Notes: generated by a model not told the origin, from the sequence alone. 64,000 nt of DNA from Haloterrigena sp. H1 (GCF_005938085.1 NZ_SMZK01000001.1:930001-994000), one strand, 5' to 3'; positions 49,255 to 58,519 are shown, counted from the stretch's first letter. Numbers and translations are program-made.

Positions 49255-51912
49255 ATGGATCCGCGCACGCAAGAGCGCGTCGAGGAGTGGGACTCCCGCC
49301 CGTTTAACGGGGGGTTCGACGGTCTCTCCGATCTCGCCCACGCTGATTTCTCCGGTGCTGTATCGGCGGCTGGCACGTGGCTGTGTATGCTCAACGGCCG
49401 CGTCGTTGGCGTCATCGACGGCGATATCGAGGACTTCGAAACCGCCTCGGGAACGTGTTACGAAGCCCCACATCCGTCGCTGCCCTTACTCTGTGCGATG
49501 GAAGAACAGGGCGGCGAGACACGGGCGAAGTACTATACGAACGAGACGCCGCTTCGAGAAGTCGACGATACGCTCCAGAGCGGGTCGTTTACCGGGTACA
49601 TCGAACTGAGCGAGAACGTTCTCAGCGGCGACTACTACGCCGTCTATTATGGCGGTCGTCGCATGGCCGCGGCGTACATCGGGAACGCCGAGCGGCTGCT
49701 CACCGGCGAGGAGGCGTTCGACCGAGCGGCCGATGAGGTCGGCATCTACGAGGTTATCGACGTCGACATCGACGTCGTCGACGTGCCGGGAACGGCCGAT
49801 ACGGACCCCGACGCGGCGTCGGAGACAGACTCAGAAACTGAGTCCGCATCCGCCGACACCACGGTCGGTGCCGGCGCGCCCGACACGACGACCGATGACG
49901 ATTCCGCGTCCGATCCGATGGGATCGTCGATCGAACCGATCGACGTCTCGAGCACCAGCGCAGTCGACTCCACGCCTGCGGCCGGGGCCGAGTCGAACGA
50001 TGCCACCAGCGACGACGACTCGATGCTGCCATCGGACATCGAAGTCACAGACGACCCGTCGGGCATCACGGCGACCGACAGCGGCGAAACCGAGACTGAA
50101 CCACCGTCGGCCGGGATCACCGAGTCAGTCCCGTCCAGTGACGACGACTCGGCGTCCACTGCCGCGCCGTCTGCTGTCGACGAGCCACGCCAGACGTCGG
50201 AGCAAGACACCGCGACGGAGCCCGAATCGACCGGGATCACCGAATCGGCCTCGTCCAGTGACGACGGCTCGGCGTCCGCTTCTACGTCGTCTGCTGTCGA
50301 CGAGACACGCCGGACTCCGGATCAAGACGCCACGACGGAACCTGGCTCGACCGGACAGAACGAGGCCGCTGCGGACTCGACAGAACCGACCGAACCCGAG
50401 TTTGAGTCGACGCCGGAAGCGCCGGCCGGCGACGAGTCGCCAAAGTCGTCGTCAGCGGCAGACGCCGCGTCCGCTCCGAATCCCGAACTCGCCGACATCG
50501 AAGCGGCAGCCGAGGAACTCGACCGCAACGACATCACCTGGGTCGATGACGATGACGATGACGAGCCATCGACCGGTGCGGCCAGTGACGATCCTGCCAC
50601 TGGGGACGAAGGACTCGAGGAGGAGTTCGAACGCGAAGCGGCGTGGCGCGAAACGCGACGCATCCCCTCGATCGATCCGGACAACAGCGAGTCGAGTGCC
50701 GACTCGAGTTCGGGTGGCCGCGAACTGCGGATGGACCAGCCGTCAGCGACAGCCGACGCGAACGCGGCTGACTCGTCTTCTCCCACTGCTCGATCTGACG
50801 CCCAATCTACGGAACGGACCGCGACGACCACGACGTCGACCACAGGCGCAGGCACGTCCAGGCCACGGACGGACCACGACCGGACGCAGGCTCAGGACAC
50901 CACACAGAAAGACGCCACTGCCGCGACCAACGCCCAGAGCGACCGAGTTGCGACACTCACCGAGAAAGTCGAGACGCTGCAGGAACAGCGTGCGTCACTC
51001 GCGACGAAAGCCGAGGAACTCGAGGCCGAACGCGATCGGCTGCGCGCGGAAAACGACGACCTCTCTGCGACAGTCGACCGGCTCCAGTCCCGGATCGACG
51101 ATCTCGAGACGGAACTCGAACAGGCCCGCACGCGCGATGCCGGCGGCGCGGATGCCGGCGGCGCGAATGCCGGTATCAGTGCCAGCACACAGCTGTCACC
51201 GCAGCAGGCACTCTCGCAGACGAACCTCTTCGTCAGGTACGCCTCGAAAAGCCGGCCGACCCTCGAGACGGCTCACGACGGCGACGCCGACCGGAGCGAA
51301 GTCGCCTCGAACCTGCGACTGGAACACCACACCGGGTTCGACTCGAACGATGCTGCCGTCGATGGCCAGCTCTACGACAAGTTCCTCGAGACGACGATGG
51401 AGTATCGGTTCGTCGACTGGCTCACCGAGATGCTCCTGTACGAGATCCGCGACACCGGGAACGCAGACGGACTGGGCGATCTCTACGATGCGATCCCGCG
51501 AATCGATCGGGCCGAACTCGGCGCAACCATCTCGCTTGCAGACGACGACACCGAAGACGTCCCCGAGGAGTTGACGTTCGACATCGTCGCGTTCGACAAG
51601 ATGGGCAACCCGTTACTGCTGGTCACGCTCAACGACGCGCGCGAGCCCGCGACGAAAGACCTGCTCGCAGAACTCGAGGAAGCAGCCTCCGCCGTCAAGG
51701 CGAACTATCCGGATCTGGCGGCCGCGATCGCCGTCACCTCGAGTTACTTCGAGCCCGGCGCGCTCGAGGTGGCCGAACAGGCGACGAGTAGCGGCTTCCT
51801 CAGCCGCAGCTCGAAGCTGAGTTACGTCAACCTCTCGCGAAAATCCGGCTACCACCTCTGTCTCGTCGAGTCGCGCTCGGAAGGGTTCCACATGAACGTG
51901 CCCGAACTGTAG
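49255..51912 (+). CDS. Large haloarchaeal protein: N-domain, acidic Ser/Thr linker, coiled coil, C-domain
   Basis: An 885-aa protein. Residues 1-180 form a folded N-domain (RPFNGGFDGLSDLAHADFSGAV, MLNGRVVGVIDGDIEDFE). Residues ~180-560 are disordered and rich in Asp/Ser/Thr/Glu, including a 40-residue unit repeated in tandem near residues 283-365 (ITES-x-x-SSDD ... ATEPxSTG). Residues ~565-630 are a coiled coil (VEALTEK-type heptads, ERDRLRAENDDLSATVDRLQ). The C-terminal ~250 residues are folded and end KSGYHLCLVESRSEGFHMNVPEL. It resembles haloarchaeal regulator-like proteins found next to UPF0058 genes, as here; function unknown. Confidence 0.8.
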   Translation: MDPRTQERVEEWDSRPFNGGFDGLSDLAHADFSGAVSAAGTWLCMLNGRVVGVIDGDIEDFETASGTCYEAPHPSLPLLCAMEEQGGETRAKYYTNETPLREVDDTLQSGSFTGYIELSENVLSGDYYAVYYGGRRMAAAYIGNAERLLTGEEAFDRAADEVGIYEVIDVDIDVVDVPGTADTDPDAASETDSETESASADTTVGAGAPDTTTDDDSASDPMGSSIEPIDVSSTSAVDSTPAAGAESNDATSDDDSMLPSDIEVTDDPSGITATDSGETETEPPSAGITESVPSSDDDSASTAAPSAVDEPRQTSEQDTATEPESTGITESASSSDDGSASASTSSAVDETRRTPDQDATTEPGSTGQNEAAADSTEPTEPEFESTPEAPAGDESPKSSSAADAASAPNPELADIEAAAEELDRNDITWVDDDDDDEPSTGAASDDPATGDEGLEEEFEREAAWRETRRIPSIDPDNSESSADSSSGGRELRMDQPSATADANAADSSSPTARSDAQSTERTATTTTSTTGAGTSRPRTDHDRTQAQDTTQKDATAATNAQSDRVATLTEKVETLQEQRASLATKAEELEAERDRLRAENDDLSATVDRLQSRIDDLETELEQARTRDAGGADAGGANAGISASTQLSPQQALSQTNLFVRYASKSRPTLETAHDGDADRSEVASNLRLEHHTGFDSNDAAVDGQLYDKFLETTMEYRFVDWLTEMLLYEIRDTGNADGLGDLYDAIPRIDRAELGATISLADDDTEDVPEELTFDIVAFDKMGNPLLLVTLNDAREPATKDLLAELEEAASAVKANYPDLAAAIAVTSSYFEPGALEVAEQATSSGFLSRSSKLSYVNLSRKSGYHLCLVESRSEGFHMNVPEL

Positions 51913-51979
51913 CTGGGCGCGATCGCTTTTGTTCCGTCGTTGTGATCGCTATTAGCAGTCGCTCCGACGAGTGTCACTT

Positions 51980-52022
51980 ATACGGTCTGCTGTACCGGTA
52001 CATGACTGACAGGAGTCCGTAT
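51980..52022. repeat. Dispersed palindromic element, copy 2 (internally deleted)
   Basis: ATACGGTCTGCTGT (51980-51993) and ACAGGAGTCCGTAT (52009-52022) are inverted arms with two mismatches. Compared with the reverse complement of copy 1, the left 14 bases are identical and the right 21 (ending AGTCCGTAT) differ once, but the central hairpin is reduced to ACCGGTAC. It lies between convergent genes. Confidence 0.65.
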
Positions 52023-52145
52023 TAGACATGACTCGCTGCTCGAGCGGCCACGTCTGGCCGAAACGCGATGGAAAAATGTACTCCGTTCGTGTCGCACTGG
52101 CGTCGGTCGCGGGGACGGGCGACGACGTCCGACGTGGACGAGAGA

Positions 52146-52451
52146 CTAGCCTTCGATCTCTGCGACGTCTTCGATCTTCATGCCGTCGAGCTTGTCGACG
52201 ATGTCGTCGAGCTTGTCGTCGAGTTCGTCGACGAACTCGGCGGTGCGCTCGGTCTTGATCGCACCCTGGCTCGAGGGCTCGATGAGGTTCTCCTCCTCGA
52301 GGACGCGAAGCGAGTAGCGGACCTTGTGGTGGGGGTAGCCCGTCTCGTTCGACATCTTGACGATCCCGATGGGTTCGTTCTCGATGACCATCTTCAGGAC
52401 CTGCAGATGTCGTTCCAACATATCGACTTCCTTCTCAAGTCGGTCTATCAT
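52146..52451 (-). CDS. Winged-helix transcriptional regulator with C-terminal coiled coil
   Basis: A 101-aa DNA-binding protein. Starting MIDRLEKEVDMLERHLQVLKMV, it has a helix-turn-helix (IGIVKMSNETGYPHHKVRYSLRVLEEENLIEPS) and a short C-terminal acidic coiled coil (ELDDKLDDIVDKLDGM), likely for dimerisation. The promoter TTTTAAAAGG lies 35 bp upstream on the minus strand. Targets are not visible. It is convergent with the gene at 49255. Confidence 0.85.
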   Translation of the reverse strand: MIDRLEKEVDMLERHLQVLKMVIENEPIGIVKMSNETGYPHHKVRYSLRVLEEENLIEPSSQGAIKTERTAEFVDELDDKLDDIVDKLDGMKIEDVAEIEG

Positions 52452-52828
52452 GGCATTTGTTAACTTGTCTTTGGGCCTTTTAAAAGTTACTCTCGAGAAG
52501 TGAAACGACCCTTGTCAACTGAATGCTGGTTCCTGTCAGTAGTTAACGCTTCCGGTGTCCCCGGATTCCTGTTACGGGACGTGTCTCTCAGGTTGGTTTA
52601 TATGATAGGACGAGACGGGACACCGATCGCGTCTCGCGTTTGTCAGCTGAAACGACATAGATAGGACGCCGACAGCCGGATGGCGGTCTCGCTGTCTCTG
52701 CCGGCTGAACGTTGGCGGTACAGCGTCGATAGGGACCATCAGTCGGTCGAGGGTCACGGTGTGGACTTCCGTGTCGGCACCCGTATACCGTAATCTGTTT
52801 ATCGGCCCGGCAAGAACCCGTCGCTGTT
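52452..52828. other. Intergenic region before purA
   Basis: About 375 bp without a convincing gene. It contains the minus-strand promoter of the wHTH gene at the left end, a TATA-like ggtttatatgat at about 52594-52605 pointing right with no gene after it, and the purA promoter ctgtttatcgg at about 52794. A short transcript from the middle element is possible but not supported by a recognisable RNA. Confidence 0.4.
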
Positions 52829-54193
52829 ATGACCGTCACTATCGTCGGGTCGCAACTCGGCGACGAAGGCAAGGGTGGCGTCGTCGACCTCTACGGCGAC
52901 GCTGCCGACGTCGTTGCCCGCTATCAAGGCGGCGACAACGCTGGCCATACCGTCGTTTACGACGGTGAGAAGTACAAACTGTCGCTCGTGCCGTCGGGGG
53001 CCGTCCGAGGAAAGGTCGGCGTCCTCGGGAACGGCTGTGTCGTCAATCCCGAGACGCTGTTCGACGAGATCGACACGCTCCGCGACCGCGGCCTCGAGCC
53101 GGATGTCCGCGTCGCCGAGCGCGCACACGTCATCCTCCCCTATCACCGTGCGCTCGACGGCATCGAAGAGGAAGAAAAGGACGACCTCGCCGCTGGCACG
53201 ACCAAACGCGGCATCGGCCCGACCTACGAGGACAAAGCGGGCCGCCGCGGCGTCCGTATCGGCGACCTGCTCGATCCCGATGTGCTCCGCGAGCGCCTCG
53301 AGTACGTCGTTCCCCAGAAGAAGGCCCTCGCCGAGGAAGTCTTCGAGAAGGAGACCGGCGAGGAGTTCGACATCGACCACCTCTACGAGACCTACCGCGA
53401 GTACGGCAAGCGACTCGAGGAGGAAGACATGACCGTCGACTGCGGGACGTTCCTCCAGGAACGGATCGACGCCGGCGACAACGTCATGCTCGAGGGTGCA
53501 CAGGGAACGTCGCTCGACATCGACCACGGCGTCTACCCCTACGTCACCTCCTCGAATCCGAGTTCGGGTGGCGCGACCGTCGGCACCGGCCTCGGCCCGA
53601 CCGTCATCGGACAGGGAGACGTCATTGGCATCGTCAAAGCCTATCTCTCGCGGGTCGGCACGGGGCCGCTCCCGACCGAACTCGGCGGCGTCGAGGACCA
53701 GACGCCCGACTACGACGCTGACGAGGGTGCTGGCGAGGACGAAGAGGCACTCGCAACTCAGATCCGCGACGAGGGTGGCGAGTACGGGACTGTCACCGGC
53801 CGTCCACGTCGTGTCGGGTGGCTCGACATGCCCATGCTGCGCCACGCGACCCGCGCGAACGGCTTTACGGGGCTGGCGATCAACCACGTCGACGTGCTCG
53901 CCGGTCTCGACGAAGTGAAAGTCGGCCACAGCTACGAATTCAACGGCGAAGAAATCTTCACCATGCCACCGACGACCGAGCAGTGGGGCCGCTGTGAGGC
54001 CACGTTCAAGTCCTTCGACGGCTGGCCGGAGGTCGACTGGGCCGAAGTCGCCGCCGAGGGCTACGAGGCGATCCCCGAGAACGCACGAACCTACCTCGAG
54101 TACATCAGCGACGAACTCGACACGCCGATCTACGCAGTCGGCGTCGGCCCCGGCCGCGAGGAGACCGTCGTCGTCGAGAACCCCTACGAGTAG
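52829..54193 (+). CDS. purA: Adenylosuccinate synthase
   Basis: A 454-aa GTP-dependent enzyme converting IMP and aspartate to adenylosuccinate in AMP synthesis. The N-terminal P-loop VGSQLGDEGKGGVVD and GGDNAGHTVV, the IMP-binding TTKRGIGPTYEDKAGRRG block, EGAQGTSLDIDHGVYPYVTSSNP and C-terminal PTELGG are present. An acidic insertion after PTELGGVEDQTPDYDADEGAGED is a haloarchaeal feature. TATA-like gtttatc sits 30 bp upstream. It is a single-gene unit followed by a Trm112-like gene. Confidence 0.97.
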   Translation: MTVTIVGSQLGDEGKGGVVDLYGDAADVVARYQGGDNAGHTVVYDGEKYKLSLVPSGAVRGKVGVLGNGCVVNPETLFDEIDTLRDRGLEPDVRVAERAHVILPYHRALDGIEEEEKDDLAAGTTKRGIGPTYEDKAGRRGVRIGDLLDPDVLRERLEYVVPQKKALAEEVFEKETGEEFDIDHLYETYREYGKRLEEEDMTVDCGTFLQERIDAGDNVMLEGAQGTSLDIDHGVYPYVTSSNPSSGGATVGTGLGPTVIGQGDVIGIVKAYLSRVGTGPLPTELGGVEDQTPDYDADEGAGEDEEALATQIRDEGGEYGTVTGRPRRVGWLDMPMLRHATRANGFTGLAINHVDVLAGLDEVKVGHSYEFNGEEIFTMPPTTEQWGRCEATFKSFDGWPEVDWAEVAAEGYEAIPENARTYLEYISDELDTPIYAVGVGPGREETVVVENPYE

Positions 54194-54272
54194 TCATCGC
54201 ACTCACACGGCGCGTGTGATGCGGTCGGGACGTTCCCGAAACCTTTTGCTGCAGGCGACGAGCCTACGTAGT

Positions 54273-54467
54273 ATGAAGGAGTCGTTGCTGGACATTCTCT
54301 GCTGTCCGCTCGATAAATACGATCTGGAACTCGAGAACGCCGAGTACGACGGCGACGAGGTCGTCGGCGGCGAACTCGTCTGCACGGAATGTGGCGAGTC
54401 TTACCCGATCGAGGACGGGATTCCGAACCTGCTGCCGCCGGATATGCGCGACGAAACGCCGGCCTGA
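54273..54467 (+). CDS. Trm112-like methyltransferase activator
   Basis: A 64-aa zinc-binding protein. MKESLLDILCCPLDKYDLELEN gives the first cysteine pair, and ELVCTECGESYPIEDGIPNLLPP the second, with the Trm112-family C-terminal IPNLLP motif. Trm112 stabilises several RNA and protein methyltransferases in archaea. It precedes the gene at 54480 with 12 bp between them. Confidence 0.88.
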   Translation: MKESLLDILCCPLDKYDLELENAEYDGDEVVGGELVCTECGESYPIEDGIPNLLPPDMRDETPA

Positions 54468-54479
54468 CGGACACAAACC

Positions 54480-55070
54480 GTGTCACCAGCCGAGGTTACC
54501 GTCCACGTCAACCGCGGGTCCACAAACACACTCGAGCCGGCCAGCACCGCGCTCGAGACCGACGGCTCGTTTCGCCTCTCGCTGACGGGCCACGAGTCAC
54601 CCGCGCACGTCCACTGTCGGCTCGACGGCGACCTCGAGCGGATCGCGTCGCTCGGCGGCACGAACTACTACGTCGAACCGGATAGTGTCACGGCCGTCCC
54701 GATCGCCATCGACACCGATGCGATCGATCGACCCGTCGACGGTCGCCTCGAGATCCTGACGGGCTATGGCTCCGAGTCGGTCGCGATCGACGTCACGGTC
54801 GTCCCCGGTCCGCCGGACGTCGACGTCGACGAATCGCTCGCCGAACCGACCCGCACGGAACCCGAACCGACGCCACTCGAGCAGGTCGTCGATCGGATGA
54901 CGAACGGCAGCGGGCTCGATTCGGGGACGCTCGCAGTGCTGGCGCTGGGCGTGGTCGCGCTCGCGATTGCGACGCTGACGACGGCGTCGATCGCGAGTCC
55001 GGTCGCAACGGCCGGCCTGGGGATCGTCGTCGCCGGAGTCGCCGTGGCGCTGTTTCTGTTACTCCAGTAG
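54480..55070 (+). CDS. Two-span membrane protein with beta-sandwich domain
   Basis: A 196-aa protein with GTG start. The first ~110 residues are beta-rich (VTVHVNRGSTNTLEPASTALE, SFRLSLTGHESPAHVHCRL), followed by a Pro/Glu linker and two C-terminal membrane helices (TLAVLALGVVALAIATLTTAS and the last ~20 residues). It has no N-terminal signal, so the sandwich domain is cytoplasmic or inserted by the C-terminal helices. Family not recognised. It is likely co-transcribed with the Trm112-like gene. Confidence 0.75.
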   Translation: MSPAEVTVHVNRGSTNTLEPASTALETDGSFRLSLTGHESPAHVHCRLDGDLERIASLGGTNYYVEPDSVTAVPIAIDTDAIDRPVDGRLEILTGYGSESVAIDVTVVPGPPDVDVDESLAEPTRTEPEPTPLEQVVDRMTNGSGLDSGTLAVLALGVVALAIATLTTASIASPVATAGLGIVVAGVAVALFLLLQ

Positions 55071-55092
55071 AATCGTAGAACTCGCGAGCGGG

Positions 55093-56211
55093 CTACTCGT
55101 CGACCTGCGTCGCCTCGAGACCGTCCTCGCCGATTCGCTTGGCCCGGAGGTACCGCGCCCGATAGCGATTCGCACCGTCGTAGACGTCGGCCTCGCGGAT
55201 CTCATCAGTACGGCCTTCGGCGACGGCGTCGATCAGCTCCTCGAGCTGGTTGAGTTCGCTGGTCGTGAGCTCGAGTTCGTAGGTGTGTTCGTCCTCGGAC
55301 TCGAGGACGGCCCACTTGCGGGCGGCTGCGACGACGAGCGAGCAGGGTTCCCGACAGGGGAACGGCCCATCGCCGCCGTCGACGTCTAACTCGTCGTCTT
55401 CGTCGTACTCCCACTCACGTCGCCGAAGACACTGCGAGTCGACACAGCAGGCCTCGGCCATCCAGTCGACGGCCTCGCGCGGGAGTTCATCGATCACGTC
55501 GTAGATGCCGGTCTGGCGCTCGGCGGTTTCGGTCCAGTGGTCGACGTCTAGGTTGCCGCGCAGTTCGCGGTGCCAGTTGGCGATCGTCGCGGGATAGAGA
55601 AAGCCGACCGTCTCGACGAGGTCCGCACCCGAGAGCCCGGTAAATGCCCAGCCGGAGACGAGCGTGGGCGCGGTTTTCAGCGGCCGGTAGCGGCCGTCAT
55701 CGTCGTAGGTCGCGATCTCGCGGGCGTCGCGCGGGTCGTCGTAGACCTCGAGATCGGCGAGATCGCTGTCGGCGTCGTCGACGTGCCACAGGTCGTAGAC
55801 GCGCTCACCGTCGGGCTCGTCGATGTCGACGAAGCGGGCTGTGATCGACAGCTGACCCCATTGCCGGTCGATGCCATCGCGGAGCGCGTCGTACCGTTCC
55901 GGGACGGCGAGACTCTCAGTCGGTTTCCCGTGGGCGTCCGGAATCGGTGCATGCTCACACCACCGGAGGAACGCACGCCGGCCAGTGCCCTCTCCGCTGA
56001 CGCTCTCCTGCCAGTAGCGCCAGTTGGTCACGTACTCCTCGCAGGTCTCGAGGGCCTCTCGAAGCGCGTCCTCGTCGAGGTCGTGCCACTCGTCGTCGGG
56101 CGTCTCGAGGGCGTAGCCGCCGTCAGTTTCGTCGATCCGGAACCCGTCGACGGCGACGCCAGCGGGTGCGCGGTCGAGCAGCGTCTCGAGGTCGGCAGTC
56201 GCGAGCGTCAC
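55093..56211 (-). CDS. DR2241 family protein, putative Fe-S or zinc binding
   Basis: A 372-aa protein with GTG start, directly downstream of cbiX. Its four cysteines, CCVDSQC and FPCREPCSLVV at residues ~258-300, suit a [4Fe-4S] cluster or zinc. The N-terminal part (residues 1-140) is acidic and mixed, and the C-terminal block ATIANWHRELRGNLDVDHW...GIYDVIDEL is well conserved. DR2241-type proteins are typically linked to CbiX in haloarchaea and Deinococcus. A role in the chelatase step or metal delivery is inferred from linkage only. Confidence 0.8.
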   Translation of the reverse strand: MTLATADLETLLDRAPAGVAVDGFRIDETDGGYALETPDDEWHDLDEDALREALETCEEYVTNWRYWQESVSGEGTGRRAFLRWCEHAPIPDAHGKPTESLAVPERYDALRDGIDRQWGQLSITARFVDIDEPDGERVYDLWHVDDADSDLADLEVYDDPRDAREIATYDDDGRYRPLKTAPTLVSGWAFTGLSGADLVETVGFLYPATIANWHRELRGNLDVDHWTETAERQTGIYDVIDELPREAVDWMAEACCVDSQCLRRREWEYDEDDELDVDGGDGPFPCREPCSLVVAAARKWAVLESEDEHTYELELTTSELNQLEELIDAVAEGRTDEIREADVYDGANRYRARYLRAKRIGEDGLEATQVDE

Positions 56212-56214
56212 GTG

Positions 56215-57120
56215 TCAGTCACCCGCGCCCGTTCCCGCGCTCGGTTCGTGGTCGGCGTCGGCGACCGATCCGGAAAGGTTGCGGACCGTCTCGCGAGCGT
56301 CACCGATGTCGGCCCCGGCGTCGGCCGCGCGCTCGAGGACGACGTCAGCCATGAGGTCCTCGGTGCCGACGGCACCGGTGTACCAGATCCGGTGGCCGTC
56401 GACCTCGGCGGGCACGTCCCAGCCCAGCCGGTAGTCCTCGGTCAGCCCCATGTCTTCGGGAATGTCCTCTTGGGTGTGGTAGCCGTCGGCGATAAACAGC
56501 GGGACGACGACGACATCGTCGCTCTCGAAGTAGTCCGTGACGTCGTCGACCTCCGGTTCTTCGTCCATGAACAGCGCCTTGACCTCGTCGAAGCGGTCGC
56601 GCTCGCGGATGCGCTCGCTGTGGTACTCGATGGCCTTCGCGGAGTTTTCGTTGCGCTCGGTCCCGTGGCCGACTACCGACAGGCCGACCCCCTCACCCAC
56701 GTCCGGGTCCTCCATTGCGGTCTCGGCCCGCTGGACGATCACGTCCGTCATCGCGTCGTGGGTTCCGACCGGCCCGCAGTAGTGAATGGTCTTGCCGACG
56801 TCGTCGGCCTCGAGCGTGGCCTGCGAGGCGCTGGTGCCGTCGGAATCCCACTTCCCGGGGTCCCAGTCATCGAGGCGCAGTTCCCGCGGGATCACCTGCT
56901 CGGTGAAATACCCCTCGCTGATAAAGAGGGGAACGACGAACACCTCGTCTGCCTCGAGCGTGCGGATCACCTCGCGGAAGTGGGGTTCTTCCTTCCAGAA
57001 CGCCTCGCGGACCTCGTCGAATGCGCCCGTCTCGCGGATCGTATCCGCGTGGGCGTAGGTCGGATCCGAAGCGTCCGGATTCAGATGCGATCCGTGTGCC
57101 GCGATGACCAGCGCTTGCAT
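56215..57120 (-). CDS. cbiX: Sirohydrochlorin cobaltochelatase CbiX, tandem form
   Basis: A 301-aa chelatase with two CbiX-type repeats. The first holds VIAAHGSHLNPDASDPTYAHADTIR and EVFVVPLFISEGYFTEQVIPREL; the second holds VVGHGTERNENSAKAIEYHSERIR and VVVVPLFIADGYHTQEDIPEDM. His residues in HGSHLNP and HGTERN chelate the metal. The product inserts Co2+ (or Fe2+ or Ni2+) into sirohydrochlorin in cobalamin or siroheme synthesis. The other cobalamin genes are not in this window. The stop is 3 bp upstream of the DR2241 gene, so they form an operon. Confidence 0.9.
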   Translation of the reverse strand: MQALVIAAHGSHLNPDASDPTYAHADTIRETGAFDEVREAFWKEEPHFREVIRTLEADEVFVVPLFISEGYFTEQVIPRELRLDDWDPGKWDSDGTSASQATLEADDVGKTIHYCGPVGTHDAMTDVIVQRAETAMEDPDVGEGVGLSVVGHGTERNENSAKAIEYHSERIRERDRFDEVKALFMDEEPEVDDVTDYFESDDVVVVPLFIADGYHTQEDIPEDMGLTEDYRLGWDVPAEVDGHRIWYTGAVGTEDLMADVVLERAADAGADIGDARETVRNLSGSVADADHEPSAGTGAGD

Positions 57121-57247
57121 GGGCGGCGCTTAGGATAGTACCGGTATAGGGTCTTCGCTGCCGGCCCTCGTCGCCGGGTCCGGCAACTCGGCACGCTCGA
57201 GCCCGGAGAGCGCTACGTCTATTTGCGCCCAGTGTCAACTCGCGTGC

Positions 57248-58006
57248 GTGCAACTGGTGGGCTACGAACCGAGCGGGCGGGGCTCGGCGCTGCTGGTCAG
57301 CGACGGCAACGGCGCGGTCGATCATCGCCCGCTCGAGCCCGGTGACGACCTCGCGTACACGCTCGGCGAGCGCCACTGTGCCGGGACGATCGACGAGACC
57401 GGCACGCACGTCGCCTGCGACCGGCCGTCAGCCCCCTACTGCGAATATCACACGAGTACGTGGGTCTGTGCCCGCTGTACGGGTACCTGTCTGAAAGACG
57501 AGATGGACTGTTACGAGGACCACGCCGTCTACATCGCCGCGTTCGCCCCTGCCACGTTCAAGGTCGGCGTCACCAAGCTGTGGCGTCTCGAGACCCGACT
57601 GCGCGAACAGGGAGCCGACCGCGCGGCCCACGTCCACACCGTCTCGAACGGTCGCATTGCCCGCGAGCTCGAGGCCGAAATCGCGCAGCGGCTGGTCGAC
57701 CGCGTCCGAACCGGTCCCAAAGTGGCTGCACTCGCCGCCGACCTCGACGAAGACGCCTGGGAGGCCGTCCTCACCGAGTTCGACGTCATCGAGCGGTTCG
57801 ACTTCGACTATGGGCTCGACCTCGAGACGCGTCCGGTCCGTGAGACGCTCGCCTCGGGGACCGTCGTCGGCGTCAAAGGCCGGCTGCTAGTCCTCGAAAA
57901 CGGCGGGACGACCTACGCCGTGGACATGCGCGATCTCGTCGGTTACGACCTCGAGAACGGTGCCACGGGTCGTGACCTGCAGTCGTCGCTGGGATTGTTC
58001 GGATAG
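57248..58006 (+). CDS. DUF2797 family protein
   Basis: A 252-aa protein, GTG start. A Cys/His-rich N-terminal half (CAGTIDETGTHVACDRPSAPYCEYHTSTWVCARCTGTC) probably binds zinc. It is followed by the DUF2797 signature YIAAFAPATFKVGVTKLWRLETRLREQGADRAAHVHTVSNGRIARELE, whose pattern resembles GIY-YIG nuclease folds. Function is unknown; nucleic-acid binding is a reasonable inference. It is divergent from cbiX with ~127 bp between starts. Confidence 0.85.
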   Translation: MQLVGYEPSGRGSALLVSDGNGAVDHRPLEPGDDLAYTLGERHCAGTIDETGTHVACDRPSAPYCEYHTSTWVCARCTGTCLKDEMDCYEDHAVYIAAFAPATFKVGVTKLWRLETRLREQGADRAAHVHTVSNGRIARELEAEIAQRLVDRVRTGPKVAALAADLDEDAWEAVLTEFDVIERFDFDYGLDLETRPVRETLASGTVVGVKGRLLVLENGGTTYAVDMRDLVGYDLENGATGRDLQSSLGLFG

Positions 58007-58110
58007 TCTCGTTCACAGCTGGTAGCTCTACCCCTCTCCCGTCGACACCCGGCATCGCAGGCATTCGAGACATGGCAATCCTTTTCCCCGCCGCAGCAGA
58101 ATCCGATGGT

Positions 58111-58479
58111 ATGACGGACGAAAACGACTCCCCCGACGAAAACGCAGGCGACGACAGCGAGGAAAAGTCCTTCCGCGAGCGGGTCGAAGAGATCCGCGAG
58201 AAACGCGCCGAAGAGGGCGAAGGCGAGGGCGAGGCCCCCGAAAGCCCGTTCGGCGGCGGTGGCGGTCCCGGCGGCATGGGCGGCGGCAACCCCTTTGCCC
58301 AGATGATGGGTGGCATGATGGGTGGCGGCCCCGGCGCTGGTCCCGGTGGTCCCGGTGGTCGTGGTGGACAAGACGAGAGCAACGAGGAACTCGTCCGCGA
58401 AGTCCGGCAGCTTCGTGACGAAATGCGCGATCAGACCCGCGCTCTTAAGCGCATCGCCGACGCGCTCGAAGACCAGTAA
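58111..58479 (+). CDS. Gly/Met-rich linker protein with coiled-coil ends
   Basis: A 122-aa protein starting MTDENDSPDENAGDDSEEKS. An acidic coiled-coil N-terminus (SFRERVEEIREKRAEEGEGEG), a central low-complexity Gly/Met/Pro stretch (about residues 48-86, repeats of GGM, GGGP, PGGP) and a C-terminal coiled coil NEELVREVRQLRDEMRDQTRALKRIADALED. The layout suggests self-assembly or partner binding. The in-frame extension from 58072 is rejected. No family is recognised. Confidence 0.7.
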   Translation: MTDENDSPDENAGDDSEEKSFRERVEEIREKRAEEGEGEGEAPESPFGGGGGPGGMGGGNPFAQMMGGMMGGGPGAGPGGPGGRGGQDESNEELVREVRQLRDEMRDQTRALKRIADALEDQ

Positions 58480-58519
58480 CGGTTTTAGGCCCGTTTTCGC
58501 CGATCGTTCGTTCCGCCGG

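Noticed and set aside
49754..50855. Several serine/arginine-rich minus-strand open frames
   Set aside because: They mirror the acidic low-complexity linker of the 885-aa protein and have no start signals or family similarity.
52523..52586. Possible fourth copy of the palindromic element
   Set aside because: It shares TTCCTGTCAGT and TTCCGGT with copy 3, but needs several gaps and has no outer inverted arms, so similarity may be chance.
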